Shown one piece after another: positions 16,659 through 25,005 of a DNA stretch of 64,000 nt (within the stretch, counting starts at the first letter, position 1; each line of letters starts with the position of its first letter). The notes beneath the pieces were generated by a model that was not told the origin of the DNA, did not search any database, and saw nothing but the letters and a program-made list of their open reading frames with translations. Source of the stretch: CADEED01 sp043747835 (GTDB lineage Bacteria > Pseudomonadota > Gammaproteobacteria > Steroidobacterales > Steroidobacteraceae). The DNA lies in contig JAYTOK010000001.1 of NCBI GenBank assembly GCA_043747835.1, positions 1-64,000 of the forward strand, written 5' to 3'. The translations under genes and the position numbers were made by a program.

Positions 16659-19220
16659 CTACTGGATCGAGCGCGCGACCTCGACGCGTGCGTAGCACTC
16701 GATCTGGTCGCCGACGCGCACGTCCTGGTAGTTCTTCACGCCGATACCGCACTCGGTGCCGGCCCGCACTTCTCCAGCCTCGTCCTTGAAGCGGCGCAGG
16801 GACTCGAGCGCTCCTTCGAAGATGACCACGCTGTCGCGCAGCACGCGGATCGGATTGTTGCGCTTGACCACGCCTTCGGTGACGAGGCAACCGGCCACGA
16901 CGCCGAACTTGCTCGACCGGAACACTTCGCGAACCTGCGCGGTACCCAGGATCGTTTCCTTGATCTCGGGCGCGAGCAGACCGCTCAGCAAATCCTTCAC
17001 GTAATCGATGGCTTCGTAAATGATGCTGAAGTATTGAACTTCGACTTCGTTGTCCTTGATCGACTCACGCGCGGCGGCGTCGGCACGGACGTTGAAGCCG
17101 ATGATTCTGGCTTTCGAAGCCGCGGCGAGCTGCACGTCGGAGATCGTGATGCCGCCCACGCCACTCGCGATGATCTTCACCTGCACTTCGGCGGTCGCGA
17201 GTTTGTTGAGCGAATCGCGCAGCGCTTCCGCGCTGCCCTGCACGTCGGTCTTGAGCAGGATCGGGATGACGCCAATCTTCTGCTCTTCCATTTGCCCGAA
17301 GACGTCCTGCATCTTCGAGGCCTGCTTCGCGAGTTTGACGTCGCGGAACTTGCCCTGACGATACAGCGCGACTTCGCGCGCCTTGCGTTCGTTCTCGACG
17401 GCCAGGAATTCGTCACCCGCGTTCGGCGAGCCCTGGAGGCCGAGCACCTGCACGGGGATCGACGGCGCGGCGCTTTCGACCGCCTTGCCGTTCTCGTCGA
17501 ACATGGCGCGGACGCGGCCGAACTCGTTGCCCGCGATGATCGGGTCGCCGAGCTTCAGCGTGCCCTTCTTCACGAGCACCGTGGCGACGGCGCCGCGGCC
17601 CTTCTCAATAGAGGATTCGATGACGATGCCGGTGGCGAGGCCATCGTCCGCGGCCGTGAGCTCGAGCACTTCGGCCTGCAACAGGATGGCGTCCAGCAGG
17701 GCGTCCACGCCCTGGCCGGTCTTCGCCGACACCTGCACGAACATGTTCGTGCCACCCCATTCTTCGGCGATGACTTCGTGCTTCGAGAGCTCGGTGCGAA
17801 CGCGATCCGGTTCGGCATCGGGCTTATCGATCTTGTTGACGGCAACGATGATAGGCACGCCAGCGGCCTTCGCGTGCTGGATCGCCTCGATGGTCTGCGG
17901 CATGACGCCGTCGTCGGCGGCAACCACGAGCACGACGACGTCGGTCGCCTTCGCGCCGCGCGCGCGCATCGCGGTGAACGCCGCGTGGCCCGGGGTGTCG
18001 AGGAACGTGACCATGCCTTTCGGCGTCTCGACGTGATACGCGCCGATGTGCTGCGTAATGCCGCCCGCTTCGCCCGCCGCCACCTTCGTGGTGCGGATGT
18101 AGTCGAGCAACGAGGTCTTGCCGTGATCGACATGGCCCATGACGGTGACGACGGGAGGACGCGGCTTTTCCGTCTCGGGAGCGGATTCGCCCTGAAGGTC
18201 CTCTTCGACCTGGTCGCCCTTCAACACCTTCGCGATGTGGCCCATTTCCTCGACGACCAGCGTCGCCGTGTCGCGGTCGATGGGCTGGTTGATCGTCGCC
18301 ATCACACCCATGTTCATCATGGTCTTGATGACTTCGGTGGCCTTCACGGCCATCTTCTGCGCGATTTCCTGCGCGGTGATCGTTTCGCCGATCGTGACTT
18401 CACGCTTGATCGGGGAGGTCGGCATCTCGAACGCGTGACGCGTCTCCTTGCTCACGCTGCCCGAGCCCGTGCGTTCCTTGACGCGCTTCTTTTTCTTGTT
18501 GCGCGCGCTCGCGCCGCTGGCGACATGCAGTTCCTGCCGGCCGTAACGCGTCGCGGCATTCGGATCAGCCACACCCGCGGGCGCCGCGGGCTTGTTCGGC
18601 GCGTGACCGTGGCCGTGGGCGCGTCCTGGTTGAACCTGCTGGACGACGACTTCCGCGGCGGCGCGGCGCTGGGCCTCGCCTTCCTGCTTGCTGCGCGCCT
18701 CTTCCTGGCGGCGCTGCTCCTCGGCCTGCTTCTTCTTGTTCGCTTCGTCTTCGATGCGGCGGCGGTTCTCCGCCTCCATGCGCTCGCTTTCCTGCCGCGC
18801 GTTTTCCTGACGCTCGCGCTCGGCGGCGTCCGCGGCCTCCTGATCCTTGCGCTTTTCGTCGGCGACGCCCTGCGTCTGCTTGTTCTGCTCTTCGAGAACG
18901 TCGCGCTTGATGTACGTCTTCTTGTGACGCACCTCGACGTTCACCGTGCGGGCGCGACCTTGCGTGGTCGCCTGCCGGAGTTCGCTCTGTGACTTGCGAG
19001 CCAGCGTGATTTTGCGCGGCGCCGCGGCGCCCGCGGTCTTGCTCGGTTCGTCGGCGCCATGCGCGCGGCGCAGATGCGTGAGCAGCTCGAGCTTCGCCTC
19101 GTCGCTGATCAGGGCCTCGGGACCTTCGACCTGGATGCCGGCGGACTCGAGCTGCACGAGCAGTCGATCGACCGGGACTTTCAGGACTTCGGCAAATTGC
19201 GCAACGGTGACTTCGGACAT
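16659..19220 (-). CDS. infB: translation initiation factor IF-2
   Basis: GTPase that brings fMet-tRNA to the 30S subunit. The 853 residues show an N-terminal IF2_N domain, a long charged Lys/Arg/Glu/Ala-rich linker (about 70-260), then a second IF2_N copy and the G domain with G1 GHVDHGKTS near residue 360, DTPGHAAF and NKIDKPDA, followed by domains II, III and IV. The linker explains the strong compositional shadows on the other strand. An internal start for a shorter isoform, known in E. coli, cannot be judged here. Confidence 0.97.
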   Translation of the reverse strand: MSEVTVAQFAEVLKVPVDRLLVQLESAGIQVEGPEALISDEAKLELLTHLRRAHGADEPSKTAGAAAPRKITLARKSQSELRQATTQGRARTVNVEVRHKKTYIKRDVLEEQNKQTQGVADEKRKDQEAADAAERERQENARQESERMEAENRRRIEDEANKKKQAEEQRRQEEARSKQEGEAQRRAAAEVVVQQVQPGRAHGHGHAPNKPAAPAGVADPNAATRYGRQELHVASGASARNKKKKRVKERTGSGSVSKETRHAFEMPTSPIKREVTIGETITAQEIAQKMAVKATEVIKTMMNMGVMATINQPIDRDTATLVVEEMGHIAKVLKGDQVEEDLQGESAPETEKPRPPVVTVMGHVDHGKTSLLDYIRTTKVAAGEAGGITQHIGAYHVETPKGMVTFLDTPGHAAFTAMRARGAKATDVVVLVVAADDGVMPQTIEAIQHAKAAGVPIIVAVNKIDKPDAEPDRVRTELSKHEVIAEEWGGTNMFVQVSAKTGQGVDALLDAILLQAEVLELTAADDGLATGIVIESSIEKGRGAVATVLVKKGTLKLGDPIIAGNEFGRVRAMFDENGKAVESAAPSIPVQVLGLQGSPNAGDEFLAVENERKAREVALYRQGKFRDVKLAKQASKMQDVFGQMEEQKIGVIPILLKTDVQGSAEALRDSLNKLATAEVQVKIIASGVGGITISDVQLAAASKARIIGFNVRADAAARESIKDNEVEVQYFSIIYEAIDYVKDLLSGLLAPEIKETILGTAQVREVFRSSKFGVVAGCLVTEGVVKRNNPIRVLRDSVVIFEGALESLRRFKDEAGEVRAGTECGIGVKNYQDVRVGDQIECYARVEVARSIQ

Positions 19221-19229
19221 AGGGGTTCC

Positions 19230-20738
19230 TTAGGCGCGACCGGCTTCGAACCAGATCTCGCGCGCCTTCATGATGAGCTTGCCGGCCTCTTCGCCGGTCA
19301 GCCCTTCGATATCCAACAGGTCATCCACCGCCTGATCGGCGAGATCTTCGCGAGTGCGAACACCCCGGCGCGCGAGCGCCAGCGCGAGATCCGGCTTCAT
19401 GCCTTCGAGCAACAGAAGATCATCGGCGGGCATGCCGCCTTCGAGCGTCTCTTCGCTCGCGATCGCCTGCGTGAGCAGCACGTCGCGCGCGCGATTGCGC
19501 AGTTCCTTGACCATGTCATCGTCGAACTCTTCGATGTTCGCGAGCTCGGACTGCGGCAGGTAGGCGACTTCCTCGACGCTCGAGAAGCCTTCCTGCACGA
19601 GGATCGTCGCGACGTCTACGTCGACGTCGAGCTGCTTCATGAACGCTTCCACGAGCGACTTCGACTCCGTTTCGCTCTTCGCCTCGGCGTCCGACTCCGT
19701 CATGACGTTCAAGTCCCAGCCCGTGAGCTGGCTCGCGAGACGGATGTTCTGCCCGCCGCGGCCGATAGCCTGGGAGAGTTTGTCCTCGGCCACCGCGATG
19801 TCCATGCTGTGTGAGTCTTCGTCGACGACGATCGACAGCACTTCGGCCGGCGACATCGCGTTGATGACGAACTGCGCCGCGTTCTCGTCGTGCGGGATGA
19901 TGTCCACGCGCTCGCCCGCGATCTCGTTCGAGACCGCCTGCACACGCGAACCGCGCATGCCGACGCAGGCGCCGACGGGATCGACGCGCGGCTCGAGGCT
20001 CTTGACCGCGATCTTCGCGCGCACGCCGGGATCGCGCGCCGCGCCGAGAATCTGGATCAGGCCTTGTCCAACTTCCGGCACTTCGAGCTTGAACAGCTCG
20101 ACGAGGAAATTGCGATCGGTACGCGAGAGGAACAACAACGGGCCGCGCTGCGTTTCGGTCGCGCTCTTCACTTCCTTGAGCAGCGCCTTGATGCGGTCCT
20201 GGCTCTTCACGATTTCACGCGGGATCATGTCCGTGCGCGGCACGAAACCTTCGGCGTTGCCGCCGAGGTCGACATAGATTCCGTTGCGGTCAACGCGCTT
20301 GACCACGCCCGACACGAGCTGGTTGACGCGATCCTTGTAGGCTTCGACCACCTGTGAGCGCTCGGCCTCGCGCACTTTCTGCACGATGACCTGCTTCGCC
20401 TGCTGCGCGGCAATGCGGCCGAAGGCCACCGATTCCATCGGTTCCTCGACGAAACCGCCGACTTCGGCGGCCTTGTCCATGTCGAGCGCGTCTTCGAGGC
20501 GCAGCTCGCGCTGCGGCACTTCCATCTCGCGGGAGTCGTCGGCGAACACCTTCCAGCGGCGGAACGTGTCGTAGTCGCCCGTCTTGCGGTTGATCGCGAC
20601 GCGCACTTCCCAGTCTTCGCCGTGCTTCTTGCGCGTGGCCGACGCCAGCGCCGCCTCGAGCGCGCCGAAGATGATTTCCTTGTCGACGCTCTTCTCGTTC
20701 GAGACGGCGTCGACAACCAGAAGAATCTCTTTGTTCAT
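19230..20738 (-). CDS. nusA: transcription termination/antitermination protein NusA
   Basis: RNA polymerase elongation factor controlling pausing, termination and antitermination. Domains: N-terminal RNAP-binding domain, S1 (VKRVDRNGIYVDLGGNAEGF), KH1 and KH2 (GACVGMRGSRVQAV, GRGGQNIRLASQL), and two C-terminal acidic repeats. I prefer the second ATG of MAMNKE (20738; 502 aa) because GGGAGG lies 8 nt upstream; the first ATG at 20744 would have only 2 nt spacing. It follows rimP by 98 nt. Confidence 0.97.
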   Translation of the reverse strand: MNKEILLVVDAVSNEKSVDKEIIFGALEAALASATRKKHGEDWEVRVAINRKTGDYDTFRRWKVFADDSREMEVPQRELRLEDALDMDKAAEVGGFVEEPMESVAFGRIAAQQAKQVIVQKVREAERSQVVEAYKDRVNQLVSGVVKRVDRNGIYVDLGGNAEGFVPRTDMIPREIVKSQDRIKALLKEVKSATETQRGPLLFLSRTDRNFLVELFKLEVPEVGQGLIQILGAARDPGVRAKIAVKSLEPRVDPVGACVGMRGSRVQAVSNEIAGERVDIIPHDENAAQFVINAMSPAEVLSIVVDEDSHSMDIAVAEDKLSQAIGRGGQNIRLASQLTGWDLNVMTESDAEAKSETESKSLVEAFMKQLDVDVDVATILVQEGFSSVEEVAYLPQSELANIEEFDDDMVKELRNRARDVLLTQAIASEETLEGGMPADDLLLLEGMKPDLALALARRGVRTREDLADQAVDDLLDIEGLTGEEAGKLIMKAREIWFEAGRA

Positions 20739-20765
20739 TGCCATGGCCTCCCGGCCAAATACGCG

Positions 20766-20804
20766 GAGCCTTCGGCTCCTGACCAATCGGCGCTCGCTGC
20801 GCGA
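20766..20804 (-). other. two stem-loops between rimP and nusA
   Basis: On the minus strand, GCTCGC-GCA-GCGAGC is followed by GGAGCC-GAA-GGCTCC in the 98-nt intercistronic gap, ending about 20 nt before the nusA ribosome site. Neither hairpin has a T-run, so they look like RNA-processing or stability structures and not terminators. Confidence 0.45.
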
Positions 20805-20836
20805 GCCCCGTCCGATAAAATTCTAACTATCTACCT

Positions 20837-21289
20837 TTACAGTGGGGCCAGTCGGGCTCGCCCGATCTCCGCCAACTTGATGCTCACCGAAAAATTGTCC
20901 ACATCGAGCTCGATGCTTTCGCCATCCATCTTCCGCAACATGCCGGTATAGCGCTTGCGGCCGTCTCTCGGGACGATCAGCTCCACCTTCACGCGGCTGT
21001 CCACGAAGCGCGCGAAATGCTCTGGCGTCCGCAACACCCGATCCGAACCGGGCGACGACACCTCGAGCGAATACCCACTCGGAAACGGATCCTCGACATC
21101 GAGCAACTCGGAAATCGCGTGGCTAGCCGTCGCGCAATCGTCGACATCGATGCCCTTCTCGCAGTCGATGTAGATGCGCAACGTCCCGCCGTTACCCGGT
21201 ACGAACTCGACTTCGACGAGTTCGTATCCGACTTCCCGCAAAACCGGCTCTAACAGGGCGATCAAACGGTCGTGTAGTGCCGTCTCCAC
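20837..21289 (-). CDS. rimP: ribosome maturation factor RimP
   Basis: Needed for 30S subunit assembly. I place the start at GTG 21289, which gives 150 residues (the E. coli length) and has a strong GGAGG 5 nt upstream. The open frame continues upstream through two terminators and is not RimP-like. N-terminal domain ends near residue 75 and an Sm-like C-terminal domain follows; EVSSPGSDRVLRTPEHFARF is the family signature. First gene of rimP-nusA-infB. Confidence 0.93.
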   Translation of the reverse strand: METALHDRLIALLEPVLREVGYELVEVEFVPGNGGTLRIYIDCEKGIDVDDCATASHAISELLDVEDPFPSGYSLEVSSPGSDRVLRTPEHFARFVDSRVKVELIVPRDGRKRYTGMLRKMDGESIELDVDNFSVSIKLAEIGRARLAPL

Positions 21290-21302
21290 CCGCCCCTCCA
21301 AC

Positions 21303-21324
21303 AAAAAAGGGCCCCGAAGGCCCT
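21303..21324 (-). terminator. rimP leader terminator T2
   Basis: Perfect 6-bp stem AGGGCC/GGCCCT with a TTCGG loop, followed by six Ts on the minus strand, only about 14 nt before the rimP start codon. An upstream 8-bp hairpin (about 21331-21355, CCGGCACA/TGTGCCGG) separates it from T1. Confidence 0.75.
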
Positions 21325-21358
21325 CCAACACGCCGGCACACCAAATTTGTGCCGGACC

Positions 21359-21386
21359 AAAAAAACAAAAGCCCCGTCGGGGCCTT
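21359..21386 (-). terminator. rimP leader terminator T1
   Basis: Stem GGCCCC-GA-CGGGGC followed on the minus strand by TTTTGTTTTTTT. It lies in the leader, not at a gene end, so it would stop transcription before rimP-nusA-infB. E. coli also has tandem terminators upstream of rimP. Confidence 0.8.
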
Positions 21387-21441
21387 ACACATCGCGTCGC
21401 GCGGTTCGCGGCCAAACCGCCCAACCCACCGAAGGGCGCGG

Positions 21442-21447
21442 ATTGTA
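21442..21447 (-). promoter_or_regulatory. candidate -10 of the rimP operon promoter
   Basis: TACAAT on the minus strand about 155 nt before the rimP GTG and upstream of both leader terminators. The -35 region at 16-18 bp is a poor match. It is back to back with the padR promoter region. Confidence 0.4.
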
Positions 21448-21484
21448 CGGCACGCATTCCGTTGTTGACAGACCGTGCGTGACT

Positions 21485-21513
21485 ACAGTACCTTGCCTTC
21501 CCAAGGTAGCTGT
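21485..21513 (+). promoter_or_regulatory. inverted repeat upstream of padR (candidate autoregulatory operator)
   Basis: Arms ACAGTACCTTG (21485-21495) and CAAGGTAGCTGT (21502-21513) are reverse complements except for one inserted base, with a 6-nt spacer. The site ends 7 nt before the padR ATG, so a bound dimer would block both transcription and ribosome access. A TTGACA lies just upstream (21465-21470), with a weak TACCTT at 18-bp spacing inside the repeat. PadR proteins often repress their own genes. Confidence 0.55.
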
Positions 21514-21520
21514 TTAAACC

Positions 21521-21844
21521 ATGGACCCAACCGAAAAACTCGCGCCGATTCGCAAAGGCTTGCTGGAATTCGTGATCCTCAAGATCGTGGCCGGAGACAA
21601 GGTCTATGTCGCCGACATGCTCAAGCTGCTGGGGCCCACCGAATTCTCGACGCAGGAAGGGACGCTCTATCCCCTCCTGAGCAAGCTGCGGCGCGAAGAG
21701 CTCGTGGACTACGAGTGGCAGGAGTCGGAAGCCGGCCCGCCGCGCAAGTACTACAAGCTCACGCAGAAGGGCCGCACGCAGCTCGCGACCCTGAACGATT
21801 ACTGGAAGAACCTGAACCGCACCCTCGCCGATTTTGGGAATTAA
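21521..21844 (+). CDS. PadR-family transcriptional regulator
   Basis: A 107-residue winged-helix repressor of the short PadR class. The core reads KGLLEFVILKIVAGDKVYVADMLKLL, then EGTLYPLLSKLRREELVDYEWQESEAGPPRKYYKLT, which is the PadR recognition helix and wing. Such regulators are commonly paired with membrane proteins carrying HAAS or PspC domains, as here: the PspC gene starts 5 nt after the stop. The ligand is unknown. Confidence 0.92.
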   Translation: MDPTEKLAPIRKGLLEFVILKIVAGDKVYVADMLKLLGPTEFSTQEGTLYPLLSKLRREELVDYEWQESEAGPPRKYYKLTQKGRTQLATLNDYWKNLNRTLADFGN

Positions 21845-21849
21845 AAGCC

Positions 21850-22980
21850 ATGCAAAAAGTGGTCAACATCAGCCTCAACGGAAACTCCTATCAACTCGAA
21901 GAGCCCGGGTACGAGCAATTGCGCGCGTACCTCGAGCGCGCCGAAGCGCGTCTCACCGGCAGCCCCGATCGCACCGAGATCATGTCCGACCTCGAGCAGG
22001 CGATCGGCGAGAAGTGCCGCGGAGTGTTAGGCCCTCACAAGTCCGTGGTGAGCAGCGAAGATGTCGCGCGCATCATCGCCGACATGGGCCCGGTCGAGGC
22101 GGCGGACGAGAAGCCCGCGGGCGAACCCGGCGCGGCAGCCGCGGCGGCGCCCATCGGGGGCGCCCTGCTCCCGCGCAAGCGCCTCTTCAAGATCCGCGAA
22201 GGCGCGATGTGGGGCGGCGTCTGCAACGGCATCGCCGCGTATATGGGCGTCGACGTGACCTGGGTGCGCATCGCCACCGTGGTGCTCACGCTGTTCACCG
22301 GCGTCGCGATCTTCGCGTATATCGGCATGATCATCATCGTGCCGTACGCGGACACGGCCGAAGATCGCGCCGCCGCGTTCGGAGTGCCGTTCAATACCGA
22401 GGACATCCTCGGCCGCGCAAAAAAAAACATTGAAGAGAGCAACCAGCGCTGGCACGCCGAATGGCGGCGCCAGCAGCGGCACTGGAATCGGCAGTTCAAG
22501 CACATGAATGAAACGCTGCGCACGAGCACCGCCAACATGACGTCCAACATGACCGCGAACATGGGTCCCGTCGCAAAAGGCGCGCTCGCGGTCTTCCTGC
22601 CCATCGCCGCCATCGTTGGGGCCGCGATCTTCGTCGTGTGGATCCTCGCGCTGATCTCGCTCGTGACCCAGCATTCGATCCTCGGCTGGTCGCTGCCTCT
22701 CAATGTCCCGTTGTGGGTGGGCGTGATCGCGCTGGTGCTGGCGTACGTCGTCATATCCGCGCCCTTCAAGATGGTCCGCGACGCCGGCGCCGGCCAGGGT
22801 TATCACGCCGGCTGGCGCGCGTTGCACAACGTCGTCTTCATCTGCGTCGTCGTGCTGCTCTTCTGGGTCGCATACACCTTCATCCCCGGCGTGAGCGAGA
22901 TCATCGACAGCCTGTTGTGGGCCGCGAACCTCACCGTGACGACCTTCTCCGAAACCGTTTTCAGCGGGAGCTGGATTTGA
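21850..22980 (+). CDS. PspC-domain membrane protein with N-terminal HAAS-like domain
   Basis: 376-residue inner-membrane protein. Residues 1-85 form a HAAS-like helical domain (VVNISLNGNSYQLEEPGYEQL, EIMSDLEQAIGEKC). A PspC domain follows (about 110-175: KRLFKIREGAMWGGVCNGIAAYMGVD and a helix ending in IIIVPYAD). A Gln/Trp/Arg-rich linker and three more hydrophobic helices (about 240-270, 285-305, 325-350) follow. PspC domains are known from the phage-shock response to membrane stress. With PadR upstream and the esterase overlapping downstream it looks like a three-gene operon, probably envelope related. Confidence 0.85.
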   Translation: MQKVVNISLNGNSYQLEEPGYEQLRAYLERAEARLTGSPDRTEIMSDLEQAIGEKCRGVLGPHKSVVSSEDVARIIADMGPVEAADEKPAGEPGAAAAAAPIGGALLPRKRLFKIREGAMWGGVCNGIAAYMGVDVTWVRIATVVLTLFTGVAIFAYIGMIIIVPYADTAEDRAAAFGVPFNTEDILGRAKKNIEESNQRWHAEWRRQQRHWNRQFKHMNETLRTSTANMTSNMTANMGPVAKGALAVFLPIAAIVGAAIFVVWILALISLVTQHSILGWSLPLNVPLWVGVIALVLAYVVISAPFKMVRDAGAGQGYHAGWRALHNVVFICVVVLLFWVAYTFIPGVSEIIDSLLWAANLTVTTFSETVFSGSWI

Positions 22981-23669
22981 ACTTGTTAGAGACCGCCTTG
23001 CTGGAAACGGCCCTTCTGGAAACGGTAATAGTCGACACCGGACCCAAGCCCACCTTCTCGATCCTCTGGATGCACGGCCTCGGCGCCGACGGCCACGACT
23101 TCGAACCGCTCGTACCGGAACTGCTGGAAGCCGGCATGCCGGATCTGCGCTTCATCTTCCCGAACGCACCCGCGCGGCCCGTGACCATCAACAACGGTTA
23201 CGAGATGCGCGCGTGGTACGACATCGTCGGAATCGACCGCCGCTCGGCCGAGGACTTCACCGGGATCCAGGCGTCGACCGATGCGATCGGCGCGCTCATC
23301 CGCAAGGAGAACGAGCGCGGCACGCCCACGAATCGCATCGCGCTCGCGGGCTTCTCGCAGGGCGGCGCCATGGCGCTGCACATCGCGACGCGCCTGCCCG
23401 AGAAACTCGCCGGCGTGATTGCACTGTCGTGCTACCTGCCCCTCGCGAAGCAGTTCGCGATCGAACGCTCATCCGCGAACCTGGCGACGCCCATCTTCAT
23501 GGCGCACGGCACGCAGGATCCGGTCGTGCCGATCGGCATGGGCGATGAGTCGCGCAAGATCCTCGAGGGCACGGGCTATCGCGTGGAGTGGCACGCGTAT
23601 CCGATGCCGCACTCGCTCTGCGAAGCGGAGGTCGCGGATATCCGCGCGTTCCTGAAGAAGATGGTCTGA
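22977..23669 (+). CDS. alpha/beta-hydrolase, carboxylesterase/phospholipase family
   Basis: Serine esterase of the Abhydrolase_2 family (carboxylesterase/acyl-protein thioesterase-like). It has HGLGADG, the nucleophile elbow GFSQGG (Ser about residue 124), the acid in GTQDPVVP and the catalytic His in PMPHSL. The start is TTG 22977, overlapping the PspC stop as TTGA, with GGGAG 6 nt upstream; this gives 230 aa. The N-terminus contains a short triple repeat of LLETA. No signal peptide, so cytoplasmic; the substrate is unknown. Confidence 0.87.
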   Translation: MNLLETALLETALLETVIVDTGPKPTFSILWMHGLGADGHDFEPLVPELLEAGMPDLRFIFPNAPARPVTINNGYEMRAWYDIVGIDRRSAEDFTGIQASTDAIGALIRKENERGTPTNRIALAGFSQGGAMALHIATRLPEKLAGVIALSCYLPLAKQFAIERSSANLATPIFMAHGTQDPVVPIGMGDESRKILEGTGYRVEWHAYPMPHSLCEAEVADIRAFLKKMV

Positions 23670-23678
23670 GCGGGATCG

Positions 23679-24836
23679 CTATTCGACCGCGAGGATCTTG
23701 AGCCGCCCGCGCACTTCGCGCCCGAGCGTCGGACCCTGCAGGGAGTACGCGACGCGAATCGTCTGCCCTGCGACGGTCTCGCGTAACAGGACGCGAAGCG
23801 GCTCGAAGAACGCTTCGATGCTGCCGCCGACGGGAATGCTCAAGCCCCGCGCGCGCACCGCGATCGTGCGCGGCCCCACGTCCACCTTCGGGTACGGCCC
23901 GGATTTTCCCGCGGGCTTGTCCGGCGCGAAATACACACGATCGGCGACGCCGACACCGTCGATGCGCGGAAACTTCAGCGTCAGCGTCAAATCCTTCTGC
24001 GGCCGGGCGCTCAGATTGTTGAGCACCACGTTGAGCCGATGCGCGCGTGTCTCGTACTGGTAGAAATCGTCGGCCGCCGAATTCTCACCGGGAATTTTTC
24101 GCAGCAGCACGCGCAACGTCTTGGTGCCCCGCTCGCGATACGGCTCGACGCTTTCCGCGACCTGCGCGTGGACGAGACGTGCGATGCGCGAATCCGAACG
24201 TCCGAGCACCGACTTCGAGACACGCTTCGCTTCGAGCATTCGATTGATCTTCCTGGCGGCGTCGGCGGACGGCAGCGACTCGAGCGGCATCACCGGCAAG
24301 ACGAGTTCCTCGCGCGGAAGCCCACCGGGAAAGCCGACTTCGATCTCGCCGATCTCGTGACGCCGATAGCGCGATTCGAAGATCTTCTGCAGATGCTTGC
24401 GCAGCAGACGGCGTTGCTTCGTGCCGCTGCGAATCCAGCCGCCGCCGGCCGGCAACGTGTCGGAAACGCGCCGCGCCAATAGATAGGGAGGATCGTCGCA
24501 GGGGTCGAGGCAGACGATGCCAACGAGCGCGCCGTCGATGTCCGCCGCCTGCAGCGACACCGGAATGCCGGGCTCCACGGCGCGCTCGAGAAATGGTGGC
24601 AACGCCGTGCAAAAGCTCTTCCAGCTGCGCTCGGAGATTCCCGGGAAGCGCCGCTCGCGGCCGGGCCGGTCGTCGACGCCGAGGAACAGGTAGCGACGGC
24701 CGACGGCGGTCGCGTTCGCGAGCGCCACGACGTCGCGCAGCATCTCTGCCTGATCGCCGCGCCGATAGACGCCGGCGCGGAACCCGAGCCAGGAATCTGC
24801 AGGCTCGTCACGGATGAGATCTTGGGTCGGACGCAT
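23679..24836 (-). CDS. AlbA_2 (Schlafen-type) domain protein, function unknown
   Basis: About 385 residues. The N-terminal segment (WLGFRAGVYRRG, then MLRDVVALANA and RRYLFLGVDD) matches the AlbA_2/Schlafen AAA_4 pattern, a putative nucleic-acid-binding fold of bacterial regulators and nucleases. The middle has basic helices (about 120-230). The C-terminal third is predicted beta-rich and lacks a recognised domain. No signal peptide. ATG 24836 is preferred over TTG 24842. It is convergent with the esterase gene by only 9 bp. A regulatory or defence role is possible but not shown. Confidence 0.65.
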   Translation of the reverse strand: MRPTQDLIRDEPADSWLGFRAGVYRRGDQAEMLRDVVALANATAVGRRYLFLGVDDRPGRERRFPGISERSWKSFCTALPPFLERAVEPGIPVSLQAADIDGALVGIVCLDPCDDPPYLLARRVSDTLPAGGGWIRSGTKQRRLLRKHLQKIFESRYRRHEIGEIEVGFPGGLPREELVLPVMPLESLPSADAARKINRMLEAKRVSKSVLGRSDSRIARLVHAQVAESVEPYRERGTKTLRVLLRKIPGENSAADDFYQYETRAHRLNVVLNNLSARPQKDLTLTLKFPRIDGVGVADRVYFAPDKPAGKSGPYPKVDVGPRTIAVRARGLSIPVGGSIEAFFEPLRVLLRETVAGQTIRVAYSLQGPTLGREVRGRLKILAVE

Positions 24837-25005
24837 GGGCAACGGTATTGTTAGTACGCAGCGCCCGACGCGGAGTGATGTGCGTCGGATGCGCCGCGCC
24901 GCGCGAAACTTGAAGCGGTGGATTGCGAGCCGCTGCGCAAATGGCGCGACCCCGGGCTGAACATAAGCGCCCGTAAGGGATGGACGCGAACCGGGCCGTG
25001 CGCGA

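Noticed and set aside
16644..18992. 782-residue open frame opposite infB
   Set aside because: Shadow of the charged IF-2 linker and G domain.
22638..22976. Upstream extension of the esterase inside the PspC gene
   Set aside because: Residues before TTG 22977 are Arg-rich frame-shifted PspC sequence; the TTG has a proper ribosome site.
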